Shown: positions 12,901 to 25,100 of the stretch, in pieces | Layout of the letters: every line of letters starts with the position of its first letter | How positions within the stretch are numbered: the first letter of the stretch is position 1 | DNA from: Nymphaea colorata | Taxonomy: Eukaryota > Streptophyta > Magnoliopsida > Nymphaeales > Nymphaeaceae | Direction: 5' to 3' | DNA length: 64,000 nucleotides | NCBI RefSeq assembly: GCF_008831285.2 | Contig: NC_045140.1 | Location: 2,213,528 to 2,277,527 of the forward strand | Translations under genes and position numbers: made by a program | The notes under the pieces: generated by a model | The model's database searches: none | Told to the model about the DNA's origin: nothing | What the model saw: only the letters and a program-made list of their open reading frames with translations

Positions 12901-15900
12901 GGACGCATAGTTGTCCTGCATCGAACTGCTGTGTCTCTCGCCATGGTACCAGAAGCCGTATCGTATTTGTTGATCGACATATGGATAGCGTCTTGTTCTT
13001 TACTATCACTTACTAATACATCAATGCAATCCAACATGCCATACTCGACCTCTCTGTCCTTCTTAAAAGTGGGAAGATATCTAATAGCAGGATTTAGGTA
13101 GTAGGCTGCTGCATGAAGTGGGCGATGAAGTTGTCCAGACCACCTTTCATCTATAATCTTCCATATAGGCATGTACAACTTCTTTTTTCCCTTCATATTA
13201 TCTCTAATGGCCTCCTTGGCTCTATCCATAGACTCGTATAAATATCCAATAGAAGGTCTATCTTCACTATCAACTAATTTGAGGACTTTCACTAGAGGTA
13301 CACAAATCTTCAATAAGTGCACACATGATTCCCAAAAGTCAACATCGAAGATGGTATCCACAACTGTCGTAGCCTTTCTTTTATAGGCATGTGGATATGC
13401 AGCCCAATCATCACTTGAAAACATCTGCCTGAGAGAAGATCTTTGCTTCACTATACCCTGCACAGTCAAAACATTTGTAGCAAACCGTGTTTGTGCAGGT
13501 CGAATCAATTCAGCCCCATTTGTGAATTTCCTCATCAAATTCAAGACATAAGCATGATTGTAAATAAACTTCGTGATTTCTTGGCATATGTGAACCGTCA
13601 ACTTCATATCATCCCTTTCACTAAGATCCTGAAGCATAAGATTTACACAGTGAGCAGCACATGGACTCCAATAAAATGTCCCATATCGTGCTGCGAACAT
13701 TTCACCTGCAGCTTTATAATTTGCTGCATTATCAGTGATAAATTGTACGACATTTTCAGGCCCAACTTCTTCTATAACTTTATCAAAAATCCCAAACAAC
13801 ACATCAGCAGTCTTCGGAGTATCAGACAAATCAACAGATTTTAAGAACATAGTACCAAGAGGGCAATATACAAGGAAGTTTACCAATGTTCTGTTCTTGA
13901 TGTCTGTCCACCCATCTGCCATTACACTGCATCCTGTAGCTTTCCAACTCAATTTTAGTTCATCACAATATGTCTTCACATCTCTAACTATATTGTTGAG
14001 AATTTTACCTCGCAATTTATGAAAAGAGGGCATTTTATACCCTCACCCTACACTAGCAATCGCATCTGCTATAGGCTGATAATGATAAGAGTTTGCTGCA
14101 TTGAAGGGAATGGATGCATCATAGAACCACCTTCCTATGGTTTCATCTGCTGCTTCAATAATATCCTTTGATTGCATGGCTATACGAATCTCAGGCTGAG
14201 CACCAGCAGCAGTATAATTGGGAAAAAAATTCTTGATCGAACCAGACATATTGCTCGACTTCATAGTAGGTACTCTACCACCACCAGTACGACCCTGACT
14301 TCTGCCACGTCCTCGTGAAACTAAACTTATACTTGCACCTCTTCTTTTTCTGGTTGCAGTTGCAGAAGAACCACCTCCATGCATGATGCCTTTCCCTTTA
14401 GTTGTTCCCAAACTGACATCAACATCTTCTTGTTCAAGTTGAACATCTTCACCTTCACTTTCTTCTCCTTCATGTGGGTCCCCATATCCTTCCTCTGCAT
14501 CTTCCATGTCATTTTCAATCCTACTTGCTTTCACTGCATCAAGAAGCTGCTGACACTAGTGCTTTACATACGCTGGCAATGGGATCTCTTGGGAGCCATT
14601 GCAAGCAGCCACATCGCTGTGTGTACCAGCTATATGGTGTTTAAAGCGAGAAATCCCTCCTGATATGATTTGCTTACAATAATTGCACTTAACTCTTAAT
14701 CTATCTTTGGGATTCACCCTTGTACACCACTGCCATGCAGGATCCGACATTATATCTTCACAAAACAAGTAAAAACATACAAATAAATGTAGGAAATAAG
14801 AGAAATGAACGATTCAACGGCAAAAATGAGTTATTTCTTACCTTCTTGGTGTTAAAAACCAAAAAACCCTCTTTCTCCAAGCTTCCCACCGTCCCAAGAC
14901 TCCCCACAACGAGAAATGAAGCTTTTTCACCAGCAAATCTTGATGCAATGGAGAAAATCTCTCCCTCCCACGTCTCTCGCAGCGTTGAGAAACAAGAAGA
15001 GAGAGAGAGAGGAGCGTCGGTTTGAGAATAAGAAGCAAAAAGGGGCTGACGGCCCCTTTTTTAATTTTACTCCCGTATCGTGCGATACGGGGGTGTATCG
15101 CACGTATCGTGCGATACGCCCACCGTATCGCACGATACGCGTATGATACGTACGCGTATCGTATTTATTAAGCGTATCGTATCGAAAACTATGATACGGA
15201 CGATACGTATCGTACGATACGCGTCCGTATCGTACGATACGGATAACATTGCTTAAAACCACTCAACACATTCATAAATGTTGCCAATATTTACAAATAT
15301 TGTGATAAATGCTGTAAACGCATGAAACAAAGAGAAACGGGAAACTATCACAATATTTTGTAAGTATTGTGGACATGAAAGTATCATGATATTTTTGCAA
15401 TATTTTTTTCCTTTTTTTCCTTTTATAAATATTTTTAGATTAATTTTAATATTTTATGACTTTCAAATTCTCAATACAATGTCTATGGGTAATCAGTATA
15501 AAGCTTATAATTTTATAATTTTCTCTCTTATATAGATATATATATATAAGAAAGACAAACTTGCTGAGTAATAATGCCAAAAAAAAATCTATTGCAAAAA
15601 CTTGAGAAGAACACTAGTCAAGTTGGATTTGCAAGAAAGATTTTAATAGTCGGCCTTTGCACCTCCGTTGCACTGTCATGGCCTATGGTAATGTTGTATG
15701 TAATGTGGTGTATGTTTGTTGTCAAAGATAAAAAGGCAAGAATTCAAATTTTGTGACCATAAATTGCTTAAAGACTTGAAGGCAAGTCATGGATAATAAA
15801 AACTTATTTATTTTGATACCCATTTAAGTTTACAGTAATTTAAATGGTCAATTTAGATTATTTCTAATGAAAGCATAAAATTTCTGGGTGACATGTATTT

Positions 15901-17631
15901 TTTATTTTTTATATTTATGTAATTTATTTTTTGACATAAATTTTTTTCTTATTATTTTGCATTTTTCTGAATTTTAGTTTTTTGGTGAATTTTTAATACA
16001 AAAAAAATTAAAGTTGCAACTTTTTTCATTACAGTACATATTTAACTATGGAGCCAACCTATACAGGTTGTGTTACTCATTGTACAACATTATCTTGTGG
16101 TACTTGGGTCCCAACAAACATGTGTACGATATTCTTGATGTTTGCAAATCCTCTACAATGATTCTGTCTACTCCCAGCTATTCATCCATCCACCTTGAAC
16201 ATGTGCAAGGTCTTACACCTGTGAGAAGGTTGGCATTTTTCATCACAGTAATAAGACAACCCCTTGTGGATCTCGTTGATTTGCTTGGAATTTGATCTTT
16301 TCGAGAGGCACCCCAACAGGTCGGTTCATGTTTCTTGGCGGGTTGGAGTTGGTTTGAGTCTTCAAATTCTGTGGCTTAGCCACAAATGTTGCTGTTCTTG
16401 GGTTCTTAACAGTGTGGTTTTTCTCAGGTATTTTGGGGAAGTTATTTCCTTTGGAAAATCTTGACCATTTTTAAAAAAATAAAAAATACTAAAAACTAGG
16501 TAAAAGGAAAATGAATAAGAAAGTAATAAAAATAGAAAAAGCAGTTTGATAAATTATCAAAATGATGTGTTAGCACTGATAAACGTGATGATAAATAATT
16601 TAATTTTAACTTCAAAGATTAAAGTTTTAAACAATGACAACAAGCACTAAGATAAAGAAAATGCAATGTAATGCATTAAATTTATTTTCCTGTTTCTTTC
16701 CAAAAAGAGTGTCTTTTTCACATTTTTTTCTCCCCCTTTGCTAACATTAATATCACATTAGAAAAAAAGATATTGGTGGCTTTGGTTTGCACTGCAGTAA
16801 TGAGTTGTGATTTCATCAAATATTTGTGATGCGACTTTTGGTTGTCATTGATTGGGCACCTTTACCAATTGATTTTACTCTCTCTGCTGCAATTCTGGTA
16901 TGATAAAAGAAAAGTGCACTGGGGTCCATTGTGAGTGGCCTAAATCTCTACAATTAGGTCTTCTTGCAGTCTCCTAATAAATACTTGGACTAAGCTTCAA
17001 GTTGCCACTTTAAACCATGTTACTAGGAATCTCAAACTCTGGTTGGTAGTCAATTATTGAGCTGGCTTGACGAATCCTGTACAGGGATACATAGAAGTTA
17101 TGTTGGGGTTCAAATTCCACAACCTATGTCACATGGGTGCGGGATGTGGCTGTGGTTCTGACTATGTCACATGGGTGAGGGTGCTAGTGCGGCTGTGCGG
17201 GATGCAACAAGTTCCAAAAAAAATTGGGTGCGCGTGCGGCAAGAGCATATGATTATATATATATATATATATATATACATATTTATGTTATTTGTTATAT
17301 AAGTAATTTTATTTGTCTATATTTTTAAACTTTTTTTTATCAAGTTTACCTTAATCTCATACAAAATTCAAAGTTTTATTAAATAAAATAAAGGGCGGGG
17401 GGAGTGGGGAAGGGAAAAGGGAAAGATAGGAGAAGGAAAAAAATGAAAAAAAAAACAAGAGAAAAAAGGAATGGGTGCGGTCAGCAGCACCCGATTTGGT
17501 TTGAGCGAGTCGGGTGTATTGTCGGGCCACACCCGCATCGGTGCGGGTGTACCACCATAGTTGACGCACCCGTGTGACTTAGGGTTGTGGGATACAATAA
17601 TTTTCAAAAAATTTTAGGTGTGTGTGGGCGA

Positions 17632-17664
<33 letters not shown>

Positions 17665-19119
17665 GTATGTATGTATATAACATGTTATGTAGTTAATTAA
17701 TTGTTTAATAGCCTTATTTATATATATTTATATTTAAGTCATTATAATTTTCTTGTATTGGGGATACTTTAGTCAATTACACGTTTAAAATAGTGAGTCT
17801 TGGCCCTGTTCGGCTTGCCACACGACTGTTGTATCAAATCTCTTGATAGCAGTATCAATTATAAATGAATTCAGAGTCTCAGACATGTTGCGTGAGAGGA
17901 AGACCAACACCAGCACTAGCACCAGCATTGACATGGTGCAGTAATCGTTTAGGCACACCCATATGACATTGGCGAACTGCTCCCACTCCGATACCCTCAT
18001 CCCAATAGCCACACTCTGATACCCTGCCCTTTTGTGCCTCATACCGATGGTTCTAACTAACTGCTTCAGCCTCTATGTGATTGGATACTATCATGACCTT
18101 CTAGCCCTTGGATTAGCATTGCACTCTAAAGAACTGCTTGCACCTGAAAACTCAAATGTCTGTTGAGTTGACTTTGGGAAAATTGATTCTTGCTAGTCTC
18201 TAATGGGCACCTCCTTGTTCTCCATCCTATGGAGGCATTTGCCGTGGAGGGGGTTGTTTGAGAAGACATGATTAATTTTTCTCACGTTTGTTGCATTAAT
18301 ATTTCCTTCTGACTGATGGTGGCTGCAAGCTCCTGTGTGTGTTCCTGCTCCTTTGCTGCTGATCACTTACCTTGTCCAACTTTGCCAGCCATGTTTCTCC
18401 TGGACATGGCGTAATCCTTGCATTGATACCATTGATGCATCTTAGATGATGACAAAAGCTTTGTGTTGTAGGAAATGACGTTTGGTGTGTATGGTATAGA
18501 GGAATGGCAGATAAGTTTACAAAATATAGCATATCTCTTCTAAGATCAATTTAGCCATTTTCAGTGTCAAGAAAGGTTTTTTTGTTGCTTGTAAAGTTAT
18601 GAACTAAGTCACCTGGACGCTGCAATTTGACTTCCGCACCCGTGTCGACCCGACTCAGGTGCAGGTGCGTCTCGGATTTGCACCCGACTCGGGTCAACAA
18701 GAGTCGGGTGTGGCTGACCGCACCTGATCATTTTTGTCCATTTTGGACATGCACCCGACTTGCGTTTGACTCGAGTCGGGTGCTGTCAAACCTCGTCAAC
18801 CTATTTTTGTCCTTTTTTGATATTTTTTCTTTTAAAAAAATTTTAACGTTAAAAGGAGAGTTTAACATTTTTTTCCATTTCTGTGTTCTGTGATGGTTTT
18901 GTTGTTTTGTTGTTTACTTGTTTAATGTTTGTACTTTGTAAGCATGTTAATGCTTAATATGTTACATTCATATGCACAATACATTATAACTTATAAGTAT
19001 GTAATATATAATATTCATATATAATTTATCCATAAAGTGTGTAGTGTTGAGTGTATAGAGTCTATAGACTATAGTGTATACTCTAAATTTCTTAATTCTT
19101 ATATGTGTGTGTGTGTGGT

Positions 19120-19150
<31 letters not shown>

Positions 19151-22100
19151 AATAAATTAATAATAACAAATAAATATTCTCGCCGCACCGCCACACCCTA
19201 AAAGTTTAGGGATCTGCCGCATCTGCACCCCGCACCTAGGTGACATAGGTTATGAGAACTCTAGACGTGGTATGTTTCATGGATCCAGATGCCAAAAACA
19301 GTTGCATGGTTGCCATTTTGACATCAACCATGATTTGTATCATTCTTTCACAGTTTTTCTTTTTCCTTTTTTTGTGGTAATATAAACATTGTAATAGATA
19401 TCGCGATATTCTAAAAAATATCATGATATTAACGAGAAAAACATGAAAATATATTTATTAAGTTTTTATCATGTTTTTATCCTGCTTTTTTCCCCTCTTT
19501 TTGTTTTTCTTGTTATTTGCATCAATATCATCACAAATTCAAATTTAAACTCAAGTGAAGTTATCTATCATCATTGAAACAGTACTGTTATCTTTTAAGT
19601 AGTTTTTTCAATGTCTTTTTTGTTAGTTTCTCATTTATGTTATTTATTATTGTGCCAAGATTTTCCTGAGAAAAACAACTTTGCTGAAAAATGGCCGATA
19701 AAAATCTCACTGTTGAAAATCAAAAAACGATATTTCTGACAATGAATGTAAATGGTGAACAACAAATTTCTTTTCCTAAAGAAAATGGAATCTGGTATGT
19801 GTTATGTAAATGTGCTGAAGCTAATGTTGTGAAAGTGTGGCATTTTCTTCTAAGATCAGTTTTGACTTATTGTCACAAATATTATAATTTTTTTGAAAAT
19901 ATCACGATATGATTGCCAGAATGAAGAACACTTTTTGTCAAGAAAATACAGTGATTTTGTTAATATTGCCAAAAAGTAAATGTTGCAGAAATTTGTGTTT
20001 TTATTCATATATATTTTAAGTGTATGCTTTCCTTTTTCTCCTTTTAAACTTTAAAAAAATATTTTGAGCCTTTATATAAACTAGTAGAAAATTCACAATT
20101 TTATAGTTTTTTCTATTATTTTTGTATATTTTTAAATTTTTTGAGTTTCTAAAATTTTCATAAAGTTTGATAATTATTTGAGAATGCTATTTTTGACAAC
20201 ACTTTGAGAATATGAGAACCCATGCTAAAGATAGGGCTCTCAGGCAGTAGACACAATAGAAATTTCTTTTTTGACGGGGTGGGGGTGGGGAAGGTGTGTG
20301 TTTGCTCGGGTTAGATCCTGACTGCAAACAGGGCCATTAGAGACTTTCCAATATGATGACATTGAACAGCCTTCTTTGAAGTTTTTTCCTCTTTGCTTTC
20401 TAATATCATGCTCTTATGCTTTTTTTGGTCTAGTGGCTCTTTAAGAGAGGCTTATGTTCTCTCTCTCTCTCTCTCTTTCTCTTTGTCGCCCTTTCTCTCT
20501 CTCTATTTCTGGGTGGAGCTTGTTGGTCCTAAATGGGGAAGAAGAATGGAGAGATAGGGCGGGGGGATTCCTACTGAAGTATTGTTGCAAGTTTGCTTGT
20601 AGATTTGCATGTGTAGACTTGAGAACTCGTATATGGACATCTGAGTGTGCATTTCTATGTTGTGTAAGTCTAATATGAGACGATCCCTTATCAATAAGAA
20701 AAATTAAGATAAATTACATTGATGATTATTTCCAAACCACTTACATATTTGCAAGTTCTGAAGCAGGTGACTGTCGATTCTTGCCATGATTGCTCTGGTT
20801 AGTGTAAATTGCAATTCAAGGATTTTGACTAGAAATTCTGGTCTTTGAAATATCCTACTTTGATGGGATCTCGAAATGGCCATTCACATTGTATAGTCAA
20901 AAGTTTTTGACTGTTGTTTGTATGGTTTATACTTTATAATACTTCTATGTATTTTCAGCATGGCTGATAATTTCCTTCTCAGGCAATTTTCTTTGTGGGT
21001 TTTTTTGATATTGTTATCTGTTTGCTTTTCAATGCAGAGCAAAGCTTCCACACAGGGAGGAAGCTCATCTTCTCAGGTATCTCTGAAGTGTCTCTGCACA
21101 TTTTGTTCTCAGTTGTGGGGTTCTTATTTTATATCTTTTAAATTGTTCTTAATTTTGTTCAGTCCTCAACTTCCAACCCTGCTCCTACTGCTTCAGCTGC
21201 TCCTGCTGCCTCAGCTGCTCCTGCTGCCTCAGCTGCTCCTGCTGTCCCTACAGTGCCTGAATCCAAGGCTCCTGCACAAGCAGCGTATATCCCTGTCTTT
21301 CCATTTCTTAAACTAATTTTATCTTTTTCTTTTTCTTGCTCATAATCTGTTGGCATATCATCAACAGGCCCCCTGTGAGTACAGCAGCAGGTTCTGAAAG
21401 AGCAGCTGAGTATGAATCTGTCCTTTATGCAAGTAGTTTTCCTATTGTAAAGTAGTATTACTTTAAAATGATAAGAAGAAGAAGAAGAATATGATTTTTT
21501 TTTTTTAAGAAAATCTTGTAATACTTTTGGAGAAGAAGAAGAGAAAGAAGAAGAAGAATAAGAAGGCTGTCGTAGTTATGAATTGTTTTTATTAAGTTAA
21601 TCTTGTGATGCTTTTAAAAGTTTTGGATTTTTTGAGACAATTTTGTCAATTTTCATAAATAGATGACACAAATAAAACAGAGAACTTATAAACTGCTTTA
21701 TTGTGTTTGGGATAAAAATTCAAAATTTTAAAAGAGTGACTTAAAAATATTTTATTTGTGTCATCTATGGGCCTACTTGGGTCGGATTGATGTCAACCAT
21801 GTAGAAACACGAACACAGAGAAAGAGAAAACGGGGAACACGAAAACGTGGAAAATCCCTCAACAAGAGGAAAAAAACCACGGATGAGGAGGAGCTGGTGC
21901 CCACCAGCCGCCAGACTCTCTCTCTCTTAAGATTTCATTAACATTAAAGATTAGGATTATAATGATATAAGTATGCCCTAATTAGGACACACCGGATCGG
22001 GTCCAGACCTGGACCCGTACACCAATATCCGTCAACAAGATGCAACACAAAATCGCATTGGAAAGCCAACCTGCTACATAAGTAACTTTACTGCATGGAA

Positions 22101-25100
22101 AATAGCTGCATGTTCTCATATCTATTTCTATAACATATGCTATTATGCTTTTGTGTTGTTGAAATTTGACAGTTCTACAAGTTTGATTGACTGCAGGGCT
22201 GCTGATCCATATGGTCAGGCTGCATCTAACCTAGTTGTGGGAAACAATCTTGAGCAAACCATTCAGCAGTTGATTGATATGGGTGGAGGCAGCTGGGATA
22301 GGGAAACTGTCATACGTGCACTGCAAGCTGCTTATAATAATCCTGAACGAGCTGTCGATTATCTATATTCTGTGAGATACTCTTGCAGATATTTAAGTGA
22401 CTTTTCTGTCTCATTTTTTACTCTTTTAGTTAGGCGGGTTGCTATTTCAGGGTATTCCAGCTTCTGCAGAAGTGGCTGTTCCTGTTGCCCGTCCTTCAGG
22501 GCAGGCATCAAGTCAAGTGCCTATTGCTACCACAGACAGAGATGCACCAGGAACTGCACCTGTTTCTGGAGGACCGAACGCTTCTCCATTGAACTTGTTT
22601 CCACAGGTCTAGTTCTGTTAGAAGCCATATTTCCATGTGTTTTCAGATCTTTTTTTTTCTTAATTGTATTACTAATGTCTATGGTACTTGCACAGGGAGC
22701 TCCTACCACTGGAACTGGGGCTGGAAGTGGCTCTCTTGATTTCCTCCGGAATAATCCGCAGGTGCAGTTTGTTGCTTGGAGTCGCTTTGGACGATATATT
22801 CTTTCTGAATTTCAATACTATCCTGTGTGTTTTATGTTCATTCCAGCATAAGGGACAATTTCACAGAAGGACACTGTTAAAACTGGACTACAGTTGATCA
22901 ATATTGCCATTTTCTTAGTTACAATTGTTCTATTTTGTTGGTACTGCACATTAAGAAATGAAATTTGGGTTGTCATTGTTGTTGGTAGTAATGGGTGGCA
23001 AGCACCCACAAAGTACTTGAGACTATCCGATTCAAATACTTTATTAACATGGGTGCTGTCAAGTTCTAAGAACTCAATTATGGCAGATTTTAATGAAAAT
23101 AACTTGATGATTTATATAAGATCGTAGAGCCGAAGTTGATCTGTGGTGGATCAAGTGTTCTCTTGTGGATTTTTTTTTGTGGTTAACTTGTATGATAAGT
23201 TTTTTTCCCCCTCTTTTACTTATTTATTGATTTATCTATTTCTTGCTTATTTAAAGAGGGTGGAAGTGGAGGTTGTAGAACATAGGGGACAGCCATAGGA
23301 TTCTTTACAGTGGTTTATCTTTATCAACATGGGGATAGCCAATTTCTCCAACCAATGAGGTAGCCAATGATTTGGTAAAAAGTTACTTTTCTAGACCTAT
23401 TGAATGCAGAAACTAAGAGAATTTAGTTTGCGTCCTTGGCAGTAATTCTTTAAGTTGAAAGAGCTAGGTATACCATATCTGTTATTATTTTTTGTGATCC
23501 CTAGATGTTTAATGTGGTGCATAGTAGTTAATGCAATTTTTTATTCCACATGTTTGAAATCTAGCTTAAGTCTTCTTTTTGCCTTCTTCCAGTTCCTAGC
23601 TCTCCGTTCCATGGTCCAGGCAAATCCTCAAATACTACAGGTCTGCATTATTTAAACTCTTGACATTATTAAAGGCTTTTGACTTCTATATATCTATTCT
23701 GAATCACCATCCTATTTGCAGCCCATGCTGCAGGAATTAAGCAAGCAGAATCCGCAGCTTCTAAGACTGATTCAGGAGCACCAAGCAGAATTCCTTCAAC
23801 TTATTAATGAACCACTTGAAGGATCTGAAGGGTAAGAAACTTACACACTTTCTGTCATTCAGTAATTCATGTTAGTATGGATTCCTTTATAAGGTGATGA
23901 CTTTGTCTGTCTTTATGTTCATCCATGTATGTATATCCCTTTCTACTTGGATGGGCACTGCAGCCTGTATTGTATAGGACATCCATAAATGGCATCTTGT
24001 GTTTTTCTAAAAGGGGATTAAGTACTTAAGCTTTGGATGCTTCTAATTTTGTTATCTATGGGAGTTGAAAACAATTTCCTCAAACTCCGTGGTACCTTTG
24101 TCAAATTCCTCCAGATATTTTTCTTAGATGAGCGGTAACCGCTTCATTTTTCAAAGATGAAAGAAGCAATTTGTAAGTGGACTTTGAAAAAGCTATTTCA
24201 GATGTGGTTTCCATGAGAACGAACCATTGTTAATGGGAAGATTGTAAATTATTGAGACCTAAGATCTGGTTGTGCCTTTTTTTATTTTACATATTCTTCC
24301 ATTACTATCCTATTTGTTATGTTGGATAATATTTTGAAGGGTTTACGTTTTAACTGTATAATGATGTTTAAAAAGGGACAGGAGAAAGCACATTCCCATT
24401 CTGGGGAGTGCACGTATGAGCAGAAACCCTTGGTGTATTATCCTTTCTAAAAGCCTTGTTTCATATATTGATGTCATGATGTAAGATCATTTACATGTCA
24501 AGAAGACTGTTTCCTTCATAATATAGAAAGGGTACTGAGTAATATCTTCCTTTATGCTTAAGAGGATGTCCGATGATGTCCTTGCATTGAGTGACTGCAT
24601 GCTTGATTTTTATCTGTGATCACCTAGCTGTTCGGATTTCTTGTTCAGGAAGACAGTTATGGCACTTTTGGAATTCTTTTCTGATTGATCCCAGAGCTGT
24701 TGCTGTGGATGGGGAATGTTGTGTAGATCTTCTGCACGGTTGTCCTGTATGTCAGTCTCTGTTGACAATTAATATATGTGGTTTTCAGGATTGTATCCCC
24801 ATTAGTTGCTTCTCGATTAAATTTCATCATCCTGTATAGAAGCATTCTGTTGTACTAAACCAGTTTTTGGTACTCATAGTCTGCTGTTCGGAAGATAATA
24901 ATATTGTTCTTTCTATAATTTTTCTGGGTAAAATGAAACACCCCCATTGTTTCCTTGTCCTTGTGCATATCCTTGATAGTTTTTTCAATTGTTATTTGAT
25001 TCTACAAAATGTGAAGTTTGCAAGCATGTCGTGTGTATCAACATTCTTAACTTTTAGCTCTCTGTTGGGGCTTTAATACCAAGAACTTGTATTTCGTTAA

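Larger units (their letters stand above)
11803..15251 (-). mobile_element. Complete hAT transposon (3449 bp) with GATACG subterminal repeats, in RAD23 intron 2
   Basis: The termini are perfect 10-bp inverted repeats, CAATGTTATC at 11803-11812 and GATAACATTG at 15242-15251, flanked by identical 8-bp target duplications CTTAAAAC. Inside the ends are repeated GTATCG/CGATAC motifs: about 5 at 11818-11873 and about 15 at 15075-15241. The interior encodes a BED/DUF659/hATC transposase on the minus strand, now broken by three nonsense codons. The sharp ends and perfect TSD suggest a fairly young insertion. It is antisense to RAD23 and inert for the RAD23 frame, since exon 2 and exon 3 still join in phase. 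Confidence 0.93.

Noticed and set aside
14927-15262. 111-aa Tyr/Arg-rich open frame
   Set aside because: It is a translation of the hAT subterminal GTATCG array, not a gene.
17121-17586. An 8-bp target duplication for element A
   Set aside because: The flanks CCACAAC and GTTGTGG are inverted, not direct, so no valid duplication can be claimed.
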